Shown here in pieces: positions 52,444 to 61,566 of a stretch of 64,000 nt of DNA. This stretch comes from a bacterium (GTDB taxonomy: Bacteria; Planctomycetota; Planctomycetia; Pirellulales; Pirellulaceae). The notes under the pieces were generated by a model that saw nothing but the letters and a program-made list of their open reading frames with translations, had not been told where the DNA came from and did not search any database. The stretch spans positions 248,001-312,000 of the forward strand of contig WGNR01000020.1 of the NCBI GenBank assembly GCA_016124445.1, given 5' to 3'. The stretch's first letter is position 1. Each line of letters starts with the position of its first letter. The position numbers were made by a program, and so were the translations under genes.

Positions 52444-53616
52444 TCAGGACGAGATCGATTTACCGTGGTTCGAGCGAAACTCGTTTGGCGTCACGCCTGT
52501 TTCGCGCTTGAAGAAACGATGGAATGTTTTTTGATGCAGGAAACCGGTTTGCTCCGCGATTTCGTTAATGCTGAGCGTCGATTCCGCAAGTAGCAGCTTT
52601 GCCCTGGCCAGTTTTGAGGTCCGAATGAAATCGGCCGGTGATCGCTGTAAGCTGCGGTCGAATCTCAGTTCGAGAACGCGCCGCGATGTGGCGACCGCGG
52701 CAGCAACGTCGGCAACTTGCAATGGGGAGGCGACCTTCTCGCGAATGAAGCAGACCGCCTCTTTCACGAGGGGATCGTCTACAAAGGCCGTGTCGACCGA
52801 GGCATGTTCGGCAATGCGGCTGGGTGGAATCAAAGTGGCCGACTCCGGCGGCGATTCGCCTTGCAGCATTCGGAGCAGCAGATCCAGCGCTTCGGCCCCG
52901 ATTTTTCGGGGAGATTGATCGATGTAGGCTATGGGATTGGGGGCCAGGGGAGAAATCAGTGGATCGGCCTTGACGGCCAGCATGGCCACATCGTCGGGGA
53001 CCAGCAGTTTCATGCGGTGACAGATTCGCATGATCTCTTGTCCGATCAGTGTCGACCAAACCAGGATGGCGGCCGGCTTGGGAAGCTCGTTCAGCCAGAC
53101 GATCATATCGGACTCGCGATCCCCCAGGTTCAACGAGCCGTAGTCGGGATCTTGATCGAACCGCGAAACGGAAAAGCCTGCTTCCTGCAGCGTGCGGCAG
53201 AAGGAATCTTCTACCTGTTGGCTCAGGCCAAACGCAGGCGGGCTGCCGACCAGGCCAAAGTTGCTCCAGCCATGCGACAGGAAGAAATTCGCGGCCATCT
53301 TTCCGCAAGCGACATCATCGGAAGTGACCTTGGGGATCTGGTGGGAATGCTCTCCGAACCAGGAAACGTTAACGGCTGGAATTGCCCGCGATCGGATCTC
53401 GTTGGCCAGCTTTTCATTACCCAGGCTGCAAACGATTCCAGTCCCATTCCAGTACGCAGGGATTCTCGTTTCCTCGTAAAAGCCGCGCGGTTCAATCCAG
53501 AAGTCGATCGGGCCTTTCTCGATACTTCGATCCGCAACTCCTGCCAGCACCTCTCGGCTCCAGGCGGTGGATGTTTCGATCAAGAGTGCGATCTGAGCGA
53601 GAGGGCTGATAGACAT
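52444..53616 (-). CDS. XylR-like regulator: LacI-type sensor with AraC DNA-binding domain
   Basis: A 390-residue transcription regulator. Residues about 1-270 form a periplasmic-binding-protein-like sensor (IALLIETSTAWSREVLAGVA, then GWSNFGLVGSPPAFGLSQQV), and residues about 285-385 an AraC-type pair of helix-turn-helices (VADVAAAVATSRRVLELRFD, INEIAEQTGFLHQKTFHRFF). This order and length match E. coli XylR-type proteins, which respond to a sugar. No xylose or sugar catabolic gene is adjacent, so the ligand is unknown. The frame extends upstream to 53901; ATG 53616 begins the conserved part. Confidence 0.88.
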   Translation of the reverse strand: MSISPLAQIALLIETSTAWSREVLAGVADRSIEKGPIDFWIEPRGFYEETRIPAYWNGTGIVCSLGNEKLANEIRSRAIPAVNVSWFGEHSHQIPKVTSDDVACGKMAANFFLSHGWSNFGLVGSPPAFGLSQQVEDSFCRTLQEAGFSVSRFDQDPDYGSLNLGDRESDMIVWLNELPKPAAILVWSTLIGQEIMRICHRMKLLVPDDVAMLAVKADPLISPLAPNPIAYIDQSPRKIGAEALDLLLRMLQGESPPESATLIPPSRIAEHASVDTAFVDDPLVKEAVCFIREKVASPLQVADVAAAVATSRRVLELRFDRSLQRSPADFIRTSKLARAKLLLAESTLSINEIAEQTGFLHQKTFHRFFKRETGVTPNEFRSNHGKSISS

Positions 53617-54149
53617 TGAACAGATAGGACGAATTCTATTTACGAAGCCCCGGTAAGATGTTCGCTTCGTCGCGGTGTTACCACACTCCGAGAACGTTAA
53701 AAGTGAGTGAAGCGATCTCAAAGCTATCGATTTAATTTTCCTCTGACCTGAGATTGTCGCAAGACTTGATTGACCACCCTTTCGTATGTTCTTTTTCCTC
53801 CATCGTAAGTAAGTTCGGCGTTCGTTTTGTGGTCTCCCGTAGCTTTGCGTCGGATATGTAAACGCAATGTGAAGATTCGTAGCGGCAATCAAGCGTGCCA
53901 CTTATTTTTCACGTTAAATCGTTAAGACCTATTGAATATCGACTCAAAAAGTGTCCCTCAATTCGACGCAATTGGTCCCTGTCCGATCCTATCAGATTGC
54001 CAGATACTCATGGGACCGTCTGGTAACTTTGTTGAGTACAGGGCACAACCTGAAATGACTAGATATCCAACTTTGGCTATCTCTAGTCCATACGAAGGGG
54101 TGGATTCTGTCGCCAGTCTTTCTGTTTATCCTTTCGCTGGAGACTATCG
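53617..54149. other. Intergenic region between the XylR-like gene and a DUF1559 gene
   Basis: About 530 bases holding two divergent promoters. AT-rich stretches and the related sequences AACGTTAAAAG (about 53695) and ACGTTAAATCGTTAA (about 53910) are possible operator parts. No gene is convincing; a 99-codon frame from 53932 overlaps the DUF1559 gene and lacks a ribosome site. Confidence 0.4.
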
Positions 54150-55103
54150 ATGCAAACTGTTGCAATCCATCGACGACGAGCATTTACGTTGGTGGAACTG
54201 CTTGTTGTTATCGCCATTATCGGAGTGCTGATCGCTCTCTTGTTGCCTGCCGTGCAGCAAGCTCGTGAGGCTGCCCGTCGTTCGAGCTGCCGAAACAACA
54301 TGAAGCAGGTTGGCTTGGCCTTGCACAACTACCATGACGTGTTTGGTGAGTTCCCCAGCGGGTTCAACGGGCTCGAGATGCTCTGGACCGCGTCGATTCT
54401 TCCCCAGTTGGAACAAAACAATATCTACGACACACTGATCTTTACCGAATCAGGTGCCGGAAACTGGAACCACGACGGCAGCCCCAACGAAAGAGCATGC
54501 GGCACCGTTGTCAATGTGTATCGTTGCCCGAGCATGGCCGTCCCAGAGCATATCGATAACAGCGGCATCCCGGGCCGCGTGCCTATCAGTTACCGCGGTG
54601 TTGCTTCATCGCAGGCAGTCAGCGACGACTTGTCGACCATCCCTAGCAGCAGCTTGCCGCAAGTTGCCTTGGAAATGCAGGACCTCAACGGAACGTTGTA
54701 CGGCGGGAGTCATATTCGATTCGCCGACATCACCGATGGAACAACGAATACTGTGGTGGTTGGCGAGTCTTGGACGAACCCAAGCTACGTCAAAGATGGC
54801 CAGGGAATGGATTACTGGCAGTTTGGTTGCCCGCAATCAGGTGGTTGGGATCCGATCCCCGGAGACAAGGGTGGCACGGAATACAGCGAAGGGGTTGGGT
54901 CGACCTGGCCCAAGATCAACGCTCATTTAGACCCAACGCAGCCAGGCGTGATCATGGAACTCGCGTTTGGCAGTTATCACCCCGGTGGAGCTCAGTTCAC
55001 CCTGGGCGACGGGTCGGTTCGATTCATTGCCGAAACGGTCGACATCGTCACCTATCGCGGACTAGGCAGCCGAAATGGCCACGAAATTGCCGGCCAGTTC
55101 TAA
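54150..55103 (+). CDS. DUF1559 pseudopilin-like protein
   Basis: A 317-residue protein with a type IV prepilin-like N-terminus: short basic leader, then FTLVELLVVIAIIGVLIALL with the +5 Glu, and the DUF1559 continuation LLPAVQQAREAARRSSCRNN. Mid-body FADITDGTTNTVVVGE and the C-terminal HPGGAQFTLGDGSVRFIAE are family hallmarks. Planctomycetes have tens to hundreds of these exported surface proteins, with unclear role. GGAG lies about 8 bases upstream of the ATG. A lipoprotein gene follows on the same strand. Confidence 0.93.
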   Translation: MQTVAIHRRRAFTLVELLVVIAIIGVLIALLLPAVQQAREAARRSSCRNNMKQVGLALHNYHDVFGEFPSGFNGLEMLWTASILPQLEQNNIYDTLIFTESGAGNWNHDGSPNERACGTVVNVYRCPSMAVPEHIDNSGIPGRVPISYRGVASSQAVSDDLSTIPSSSLPQVALEMQDLNGTLYGGSHIRFADITDGTTNTVVVGESWTNPSYVKDGQGMDYWQFGCPQSGGWDPIPGDKGGTEYSEGVGSTWPKINAHLDPTQPGVIMELAFGSYHPGGAQFTLGDGSVRFIAETVDIVTYRGLGSRNGHEIAGQF

Positions 55104-55130
55104 CTAGCTGTCGAAGGTAACCTCAAAGCA

Positions 55131-55161
55131 GCTCACGTCCAGCTTCGACGCCGACGTGAGC
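55131..55161. terminator. Hairpin after the DUF1559 gene
   Basis: GCTCACGTC (55131-55139) and GACGTGAGC (55153-55161) form a perfect 9-bp stem with a 13-base loop, 28 bases after the DUF1559 stop. There is no U tract, so it may trim or stabilise the mRNA end rather than terminate. Confidence 0.5.
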
Positions 55162-55294
55162 AAGCTTTCGACAAGGAATCGATCAAGAAGCTGGACCGAC
55201 GAGCCAATCAAGCTTGTCGGACTGGCTGCTTTTAGATCTCTCGGAGATCAGAAACCCACTCATTCCACTTGCATTAATTGAGATACCTTTAGTC

Positions 55295-55744
55295 ATGACT
55301 CGATTCATCTTCACGATTGCCCTACTTGGCGGGATCGTTTTCTCGCTTTCTGGTTGCGGCGGTCCATCCATCAATTACGACTCCGTTCAACTTCTTCCGG
55401 TTTCAGGAACGGTTACCCTGGACGGCGAACCGCTGGCCGGAGCAACGGTTCAGTTTCAAGACGAGAAAACGTTTACGTTTTCGTTTGGCTACACCGACGA
55501 AGCTGGAAATTACAAGTTGCAATTCGATAGCCAAATGGCTGGCTGCATCCCTGGCGAAAAATCGGTGCGGATCACTACGACCGGTCCGATTGGTGAAGGA
55601 GAAGGTTACGAGGCAGGAGAAAGCGAAGTCCCAGGCGGTGGCAAAAAAGAACGCTTGCCAGCTCGCTACAACAAGAAGTCGGAGCTGCGGGCGCACGTTA
55701 CCCCAGAGCAAGTCGTATTCGACTTCGATCTGAAGAGCAAGTAG
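55295..55744 (+). CDS. Small lipoprotein with carboxypeptidase-regulatory-like fold
   Basis: A 149-residue lipoprotein: signal peptide TRFIFTIALLGGIVFSLSGC with lipobox cysteine at about residue 21, then VSGTVTLDGEPLAGATVQFQ and YTDEAGNYKLQF, the same beta-sandwich type as the lipoprotein at 41926. It follows a DUF1559 gene on the same strand, an arrangement typical of planctomycetes. ATG 55295 is chosen as the signal peptide start; the frame is open from 55214. It ends before a strong terminator. Confidence 0.82.
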   Translation: MTRFIFTIALLGGIVFSLSGCGGPSINYDSVQLLPVSGTVTLDGEPLAGATVQFQDEKTFTFSFGYTDEAGNYKLQFDSQMAGCIPGEKSVRITTTGPIGEGEGYEAGESEVPGGGKKERLPARYNKKSELRAHVTPEQVVFDFDLKSK

Positions 55745-55798
55745 GCCCATGCATCTGCCTGACAGGCCAGCTCAGGCAGATCGATTTTAAAGCAAACA

Positions 55799-55837
55799 AA
55801 AAAAGGTGCGATTGGAAAACCAAATCGCACCTTTTTT
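55799..55837. terminator. Bidirectional Rho-independent terminator
   Basis: AAAAAAGGTGCGATT (55799-55813) and AATCGCACCTTTTTT (55823-55837) form a perfect 15-bp stem with A and T runs on the two sides. It lies between the converging lipoprotein and PilM-fusion genes. The GGTGCGATT and AATCGCACC arms echo the inner arms of the dispersed repeat. Confidence 0.93.
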
Positions 55838-55891
55838 ATGCGCCGTTAGGATGCTCCGCCGAAACGGAGTCAAATCGGAAACGAGGCCTGA

Positions 55892-58510
55892 TCAGGAATC
55901 GAGGAACTTGCCGTACTGCAGGAAGGTGAGCAGTCCGTGCATGTACGAGCCTCCACCAATCAACTTGATCTCGGCCAGGCGTTCTTTATCGAGGCCGTCG
56001 TAGGTGTTGAGCGTGTGTGACGCTTCCTTCGAGATGTTCTTCAGCACCGGCTCAACCACGTCGAACAGTTTGTAGATCTCGTCGGCCGTATCGGGTTTCT
56101 TTTTGAGTTCTTCCGCTTTGGTAAACGTAAGACTCAATTGGCGAACCAGAATTCGGGTGAAGTTTTCGCCTCCGACTTCCAAGCTGCGAAACCAAATCGA
56201 GTTGGGGCTGCAGACAACCATGTGGCTGGCATCGGAACCGATATCGAGGATGCCCAGTGCTTGTTCGGTGTCGACCATCTGCTCGCGATACGACTCGTCG
56301 GAGAAGAGGTCGAAGTCGAAGAAGTTGTAGATTGCCATTTGGTCGGTTTGGACCAGGTTAGGCGTAATGCCCAGCCCGCGAAGGAACGCCAGACGCTCTT
56401 GAAGTTTCGTCAGTCTGGTGGCGACGACCACGCAGTAACGCTTGGCGTCGCTCTCGAGGTTCATCTGCTCGCTGTCCGAGAGATTGTCGTCCCAGACATG
56501 ATAGTCCCACGAAAGCTCTTCGATCGGAAAGGGGATTTGATGCCGGACTTCGTACTGGACCGTCTTCGGGATCTTCTTGTCTTCGACCGGAGGCAGGGCG
56601 AGGAATCGCCCCAGAACATCCGCCGCCGGCAGACTCAAACAGACGATCGGCTTGCCACGTTTGTCGTTAAAGACATCGTTGCCGACCGTTTCAAAGAACT
56701 GCTCGATGGCGTCTTGAATCAAACCGCGGCGATCGGCGTCGTCAGCACGCGAGAGCGGACGTTTGTATTCAACCCGAACCATTCTTTCGATGTGGACGGT
56801 CGTGTTGGCGTCCTTCTTTTCTCCTTGGACTTCTTTGCGGAGTAAAACTGCCTTCAGGCCGGAGTTGCTCAAGTCGATGCCCCAGGCAAGGTTGCCTGTC
56901 GGTGACTTTTTGCCGGCTCCCAGCAGCCCGAAAACGCCGCCGCCGGTTACCGGCAACAGGTTCGTTTCGATCTTGGCCAGTCCGAGGCCCTGCAGAGCGA
57001 GCCCTGTGGCGATAATGAAACCGGAGGAGAAATTCTCAAAGTGTTCGCTGTCTGCAACTGCCGACGGATCGAACTTGCGGAAGCGAGGGTAGATATCGAT
57101 CGGCACCCGCAGGGTCGTTTTCTCCGGAGGCGCGTTCCAGACCCGACTTGCGCTTGGATTCTTCTTGAACTGCTCCCACTTCTGCGTGATTTTGTGCAGC
57201 CGGTCGATCGCGTGCTTATCCTTCGGCATCAACTTGACCAGGCGACTGGCCATGCCCACCAAAGTGGGGTCGGCATAGACGCTTCTACGTAGGTCGGAGG
57301 CCAGGAAAGCAAGCTCTGAAACCTGATCGAAGAACTTAAGGAAGTTCTCGGTTCGGACCGATTCAGGGACTTCGGTCAGGATTTGATAGGCTCGCTCGTA
57401 GCGGAAGGACTTGATGTATTGCTTGGCCTTTTCGACAAGCTTTTCGCGTTTCAGTCGATCGGCCTGGTCTTGCGATTTACGGAGCTTTTCAGCCAAACGC
57501 TGTGCCGAGACATCGTGCGGCTTGAGTTCAAGCAGCTTTTCGACTTTGGGAAGCAGACGGGAGGTACGGCGTTCCTGAATAGCGAGCTTGATCTCTTGTG
57601 CCAGCCGCTTTATCTGTCGCTTGGTCTCGTTGACTTCTTCGTAAAGTTCTTTGAGCGAAGCTGGCCAAAGAACTTTCGGGATTTCACGAATCAGAGAAAC
57701 GGCCTTTTCGGCGTGCTTGCCGTTGCGAAGTTGGGTCGCTTCCGCTTCGACTTCAGGAGCGCGAGCAATCAGCCGCTCCTTCTCCATCGTGATCTGGGTG
57801 ATCATCGTGGCCGCGCGCTTGGAAAACTCGATCTCACCTTCGTGCTGAGCACGGGTCATGGTTCGCAGGACATCGCAGGCTCGGTCGTGACGGCCATCCT
57901 TGACCAATGCTTCGGCCTCGTCGAACTTCGATTCGAGTGCTTCGCGCTGAGCGGTGGCCGAGGCTTGCAAGTTGACACCGCATTGGCCGCAGAAACGTTC
58001 GTGCACGGTGTTCATGCCACCGCATTCCGGGCAAGCCACGTACAAGGCATCGCCACATTCGGAACAGAAACGCCGCGATGGGGGGTTCACGGTCGAGCAC
58101 TTACGGCATTGAATCCGATCGCCCAATTCGCTCGCACCAACCGACCCATTCGCGCCGGATCCGTTGGAAGTTGCTGAGTTCTTGAGAGCTGCCCCGTTTT
58201 GATCGGTGTCGAGCGTCTTGTCGTACGCTTCTTTCTTCTGCGGATCGGTCAGCGTTGCGATCGCATCTTCCACCTGGTTGAAGACCTGACGCCACATGGC
58301 TGGATCCACCTCCCCAAACTTGGAGTGGAGCTGTTTGCGGGCCTTTTCACCATGGTTGGTGATGAAGTTAAGATTATCTTCGTACGGCTCCAGCTTCAGC
58401 AATGTATAGAAATCGGGCGTCTTTCCTTCGGTCTTGATGCGAAGGAGACGATCGTACGGGTCAAGGCTCGAGTCAGTGGACGACATTAGCTCATTGTATT
58501 TGCGGATCAT
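55892..58510 (-). CDS. PilM-like protein with J-like and zinc-ribbon N-terminus
   Basis: An 872-residue multidomain protein. Residues about 30-100 resemble a DnaJ-type fold (DFYTLLKLEPYEDN, LTDPQKKEAYDK) without HPD. Two zinc ribbons follow: CRKC-x11-CSEC (about 135-152) and CPEC-x10-CGQC (about 160-177). Residues 190-450 are charged and helical, TPR-like. From about 545 lies the PilM actin-like module: WGIDLSNSGLKAVLLRKE, YEVRHQIPFPIEELSWDY, LGILDIGSDASHMVV and IKLIGGGSYMHGL. Just before it (about 495-520) sits FIIATGLALQGLGLAKIETN, normally the end of PilM. It probably scaffolds pseudopilus assembly. The start could also be the ATG at 58486. It is 36 bases downstream of the DUF1573 gene. 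Confidence 0.82.
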   Translation of the reverse strand: MIRKYNELMSSTDSSLDPYDRLLRIKTEGKTPDFYTLLKLEPYEDNLNFITNHGEKARKQLHSKFGEVDPAMWRQVFNQVEDAIATLTDPQKKEAYDKTLDTDQNGAALKNSATSNGSGANGSVGASELGDRIQCRKCSTVNPPSRRFCSECGDALYVACPECGGMNTVHERFCGQCGVNLQASATAQREALESKFDEAEALVKDGRHDRACDVLRTMTRAQHEGEIEFSKRAATMITQITMEKERLIARAPEVEAEATQLRNGKHAEKAVSLIREIPKVLWPASLKELYEEVNETKRQIKRLAQEIKLAIQERRTSRLLPKVEKLLELKPHDVSAQRLAEKLRKSQDQADRLKREKLVEKAKQYIKSFRYERAYQILTEVPESVRTENFLKFFDQVSELAFLASDLRRSVYADPTLVGMASRLVKLMPKDKHAIDRLHKITQKWEQFKKNPSASRVWNAPPEKTTLRVPIDIYPRFRKFDPSAVADSEHFENFSSGFIIATGLALQGLGLAKIETNLLPVTGGGVFGLLGAGKKSPTGNLAWGIDLSNSGLKAVLLRKEVQGEKKDANTTVHIERMVRVEYKRPLSRADDADRRGLIQDAIEQFFETVGNDVFNDKRGKPIVCLSLPAADVLGRFLALPPVEDKKIPKTVQYEVRHQIPFPIEELSWDYHVWDDNLSDSEQMNLESDAKRYCVVVATRLTKLQERLAFLRGLGITPNLVQTDQMAIYNFFDFDLFSDESYREQMVDTEQALGILDIGSDASHMVVCSPNSIWFRSLEVGGENFTRILVRQLSLTFTKAEELKKKPDTADEIYKLFDVVEPVLKNISKEASHTLNTYDGLDKERLAEIKLIGGGSYMHGLLTFLQYGKFLDS

Positions 58511-58546
58511 GAAGGTCGTGTGAAGACATTTAACATGCCTTCAGGG

Positions 58547-59788
58547 TTATTCTATATGAAATTCAAGCAGAAGCCCGGAGCGATTCACTGGAATCTTGGG
58601 CACGAGTGGGTGTTCGCTGGTGATCGCAATTTGCCCGATCCGCTGGCCGTAATAGCTACCAGCAGGCGACCCGGGAGGAATCTTGATCTGCAACTGAAAG
58701 AGGCCTAGTTTCTCGTTGATTTTTACGATTTTTGTCTCGACGAATTCCGGGTAACAGACGATTTCTTTTGGCTCCCAGGGGGTCGATCCTTCATCGACTC
58801 GGAAGTTGAGCTTCATCAGTTCACTTCCTTTCTCTTGATCGATTTTGCCGAGTTTGATGCGTCCAAAACCGTCAATCAGCGGCGAGTAGAAGGCGACCCC
58901 CGGTTGATCGATGTTGGCCTCGACGGTGAGTTTCCGCGAGGTTTCTTCGGGATTCTCTTGCTGCGAGTTTGCTTCCCGGCCGGTGAATTCAACTTGTGCG
59001 ATGTGATGCCCAGGCTCCATGTTCTCAGGCAGTTCGACGCGAATCTTCCGGGCACTGCGAACTTCCAGCATCTTCAGGTCTTCCTTGGTTGCTGGCAAAA
59101 TCTCGATTTTCAGGCCTTTGATCCCATCGTCAGACTTGAATTTCAGGTCTTCCATATCGGACCAAGTTCGCGAAACCAGGAACGTGTCTTGAGAGGCGCC
59201 TTTGCTTTCGATTCGCTTGGAGAAGGCCAGAGAAGGCTCCGAGAAAGCGAATCGGGTTTCGATCAGGCCTTTGACCCGGAATTCAATTTCGGACATCTCC
59301 GGATCGTTTGTATGCACAAGTGCAGATTGTTCGAAGGCCCCTTCCTTGAACTTCAATGTCCATTCCAATTTGATCTCGGCCTGGCCGCCTGGGGGGACGT
59401 CGGAATCTTCCATGCCTAGAAGCGTACAACTACACGAGCTTTCCCCTTTTTTCAGGCTGAGTGGGGAAAGGCCTTCATTCTTGATGACGAAGATGTGAGT
59501 CCCTTTGGTGAAGCGAGGTAATACGCCGAAGTCGTAGAGGGTCTCATCGACCACCGCCTGAGGAGGGGAGGTTTTGGTGGTTTTCTCTTTCTTCTCTTCG
59601 GAGTTTTTGCTGTCGGGCTTCTTTTCGGATTTGTGCGAGTCAGCGGCGGAATCGATTTGTCCGGCGGATTTTGTGCGTTGGTCAGGAGAACCGGCAGCAC
59701 CGCCTGAAGAAATCGGCTGGCTCCACCAAATCAGACCAACAACCATCAGGACGACGGAAACAACAATCAGCGGGATAAAGCGACTCAT
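58547..59788 (-). CDS. Membrane-anchored DUF1573 protein
   Basis: A 413-residue protein. One N-terminal helix (FIPLIVVSVVLMVVGLIWW) and a lysine- and serine-rich linker precede a DUF1573 domain (about residues 80-175: YDFGVLPRFTKGTHIFVIKN, then SSCSCTLL). The rest is beta-rich and unassigned. DUF1573 is an Ig-like beta-sandwich common in planctomycetes, with the Cys-x-Cys conserved. Lying directly upstream of the PilM fusion (36 bases) on the same strand suggests joint expression. The function is unknown. Confidence 0.85.
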   Translation of the reverse strand: MSRFIPLIVVSVVLMVVGLIWWSQPISSGGAAGSPDQRTKSAGQIDSAADSHKSEKKPDSKNSEEKKEKTTKTSPPQAVVDETLYDFGVLPRFTKGTHIFVIKNEGLSPLSLKKGESSCSCTLLGMEDSDVPPGGQAEIKLEWTLKFKEGAFEQSALVHTNDPEMSEIEFRVKGLIETRFAFSEPSLAFSKRIESKGASQDTFLVSRTWSDMEDLKFKSDDGIKGLKIEILPATKEDLKMLEVRSARKIRVELPENMEPGHHIAQVEFTGREANSQQENPEETSRKLTVEANIDQPGVAFYSPLIDGFGRIKLGKIDQEKGSELMKLNFRVDEGSTPWEPKEIVCYPEFVETKIVKINEKLGLFQLQIKIPPGSPAGSYYGQRIGQIAITSEHPLVPKIPVNRSGLLLEFHIE

Positions 59789-59828
59789 TTTTCGGAAGGC
59801 TTTAAGTTGAAGTGCGTGTCATGAAAGC

Positions 59829-59855
59829 GAGCCTTGGGGAAGAACCCCAAGGCTC
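59829..59855 (-). terminator. Hairpin terminator of a DUF1559 gene
   Basis: GAGCCTTGGGG-AAGAA-CCCCAAGGCTC gives a perfect 11-bp stem (59829-59839, 59845-59855) about 63 bases past the stop of the 59918 gene. The U run on the minus strand is short (GCTTTC). Confidence 0.75.
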
Positions 59856-59917
59856 GGACTTTCGGAAGGCATCGTAGTATTCGTTCCCTAGGTAAGGTTA
59901 AGAGTCGATCGAGAAAA

Positions 59918-61207
59918 CTAGTTCTCGAACTTACCCTTCATAGCCTTACGAGGCAGCAGGTGAACGCCGTTGTAGACGTCGAACCAGTCCATTTCGACCG
60001 TGTTGTCGGTCCAACCAACCTTCTGAATCAGCACGTCTTTGGAGTCGGTGCCACTTGGGTTGATGTTGAAACCTGGGTTCAGGAAGCCGTCACCGTTCAG
60101 GTCGTAGACGGTCTTGGTCGAGCCGTCAGCCATCAGGAGGTTGCACGAACCGCCCTGCTTACCTTGAGCGTGCCAAGCGAACCAGTCACGGCTGTCTTGA
60201 GCCCACTGCTTGCCAGCGGCCAAGTAGCCAGCCATGCGCTGCTTGCTGTTGTTGAAGTTACCCGCACCAGTGGTCGAGGTCGAAATGTCTGGATTAGCGA
60301 AAGCGATCGGATCGTCAAATCCGTCCCATTCACCGGTGGTACCAGTCTGGCTGAAGGCCAGGAAAGCGACACCAGCGGAAGCAAAACCGGAACTGATGGC
60401 ATTGGTGTAGCCAGTACCGCTGATCAGCTTAGCCGGACCGTCGCAGAACGATTCAGCCAAACGCGAACCGGCGACCAAGCCAGCATCAACGCTGACGTCA
60501 ACGTCCAGAACAGCTTCGTGAACGTCGCCAGGAGCACCACAACCGTGCATCGGAATGGCGGTCGAAGGAACCAGAGCCGTTTCAACAACACGCTGGTGCA
60601 AACCACCCTGCGAACCGATCAGAGCCTTGGTGTAACCCAGGACCGACAGGTCACCGCCCGAGTCGGCGGTGAAACGAACTTGTTCACGGACAGCGAACCA
60701 GCTGGAAGCGTAGTTCGTGTTGTAGCCTTGATCAAAGAAAGTGTTCTTGATGTACTCAGCAGCTTGAGGGGTATCGCCGCTCAAGGTCGACAGAGTGGCA
60801 CAAGCACCGTCGTAGATCTTGCCAACGGTGGTTGCTTCAGCGGAGTTACTGGCAGCAGTACCACTGAGCAGTTCGTTGGTCTTTTCCAGACCACGCAGAG
60901 GCGAAGTGGGGCAGAGCATTTCGGCAGGCGAAGCAGCACCGACGTTCACAAGGTCAGCAACCCAACCGTAGGTGTCCGGGCAACCATCGCGCTTGTAGTC
61001 GAAAGCACCGCTGCAGAGGCGACCACGAGCATCTTGTTCGGACCAGATGAACATACCGATGCCGAACTGACGCAAGTTGTTTTTGCATTCAGCGTTACGA
61101 GCAGCTTCGCGAGCACGCGAAACGGCTGGCAACAGCAGAGCAACGAGGATACCGATGATGGCGATAACCACCAGCAGTTCGATCAACGTGAAACCACGCT
61201 TCTTCAT
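59918..61207 (-). CDS. DUF1559 pseudopilin-like protein, probably highly expressed
   Basis: A 429-residue protein with a near-ideal prepilin start MKKRGFTLIELLVVIAIIGI and the DUF1559 continuation LLPAVSRAREAARNAECKNN. Towards the C-terminus CNLLMADGSTKTVYDLNGDG holds an EF-hand-like D-x-N-x-D loop. The antisense strand is open over the full gene, reflecting strongly selected codons (few Leu-TTA or Ser-TCA), as also seen at gapA; that points to a major cell-surface protein. GGAG lies 8 bases upstream of the ATG. A paralogue precedes it at 61567. Cleavage by a prepilin peptidase after Gly5 is expected. Confidence 0.92.
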   Translation of the reverse strand: MKKRGFTLIELLVVIAIIGILVALLLPAVSRAREAARNAECKNNLRQFGIGMFIWSEQDARGRLCSGAFDYKRDGCPDTYGWVADLVNVGAASPAEMLCPTSPLRGLEKTNELLSGTAASNSAEATTVGKIYDGACATLSTLSGDTPQAAEYIKNTFFDQGYNTNYASSWFAVREQVRFTADSGGDLSVLGYTKALIGSQGGLHQRVVETALVPSTAIPMHGCGAPGDVHEAVLDVDVSVDAGLVAGSRLAESFCDGPAKLISGTGYTNAISSGFASAGVAFLAFSQTGTTGEWDGFDDPIAFANPDISTSTTGAGNFNNSKQRMAGYLAAGKQWAQDSRDWFAWHAQGKQGGSCNLLMADGSTKTVYDLNGDGFLNPGFNINPSGTDSKDVLIQKVGWTDNTVEMDWFDVYNGVHLLPRKAMKGKFEN

Positions 61208-61566
61208 TGAAAATCTCCAAGGATTTAGTTACAAGCAATTGTGGAAAGAGTGTCGAAAGACGCTTTTCAGAGGGCCGGAGCACACGGAGTTCCAATTCTT
61301 GTGCTTCGGTTCCTCTTTCTTTGTGCTGTGATGTTCCATTTGGGGGTGAATATCTCGAAGACGCTAAGCGTGATCTGAGACTGGTTGGCACAACTACGAA
61401 GGGAACCTACTTACTACTCTGACCTCCTTTCACAAAGTGATTTGGCTAGATTGTGGGTTCTGAATGTCAACGTTATGTGAATCCCACCGCTAATTTTCAA
61501 TTAAGGTCGAATCCTCCCCTTTTGGGGGCAGAGGGCTGACGTTTGTGGCTGTTATTCGAGCTTCCG
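61208..61566. other. Leader and promoter region of the 59918 gene
   Basis: About 360 bases between tandem DUF1559 genes on the minus strand. A candidate promoter reads TTGACA (61465-61470) with a 16-base spacer and TAGCCA (61443-61448), which is weak at -10. AAAGGAGGTCA (minus strand, 61420-61430), complementary to the 16S rRNA end, lies far from any start codon. CCCC-TTTT-GGGG (about 61517-61528) may end the upstream transcript. Confidence 0.4.

Noticed and set aside
53932..54231. 99-codon frame upstream of a DUF1559 gene
   Set aside because: Overlaps the DUF1559 start by 80 bases and has no recognisable features.
59834..61210. 458-codon open frame on the + strand
   Set aside because: Exactly antisense to a clear DUF1559 gene; composition rich in Val, Ser, Thr and Arg without domains. 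Explained by codon bias of the sense gene.
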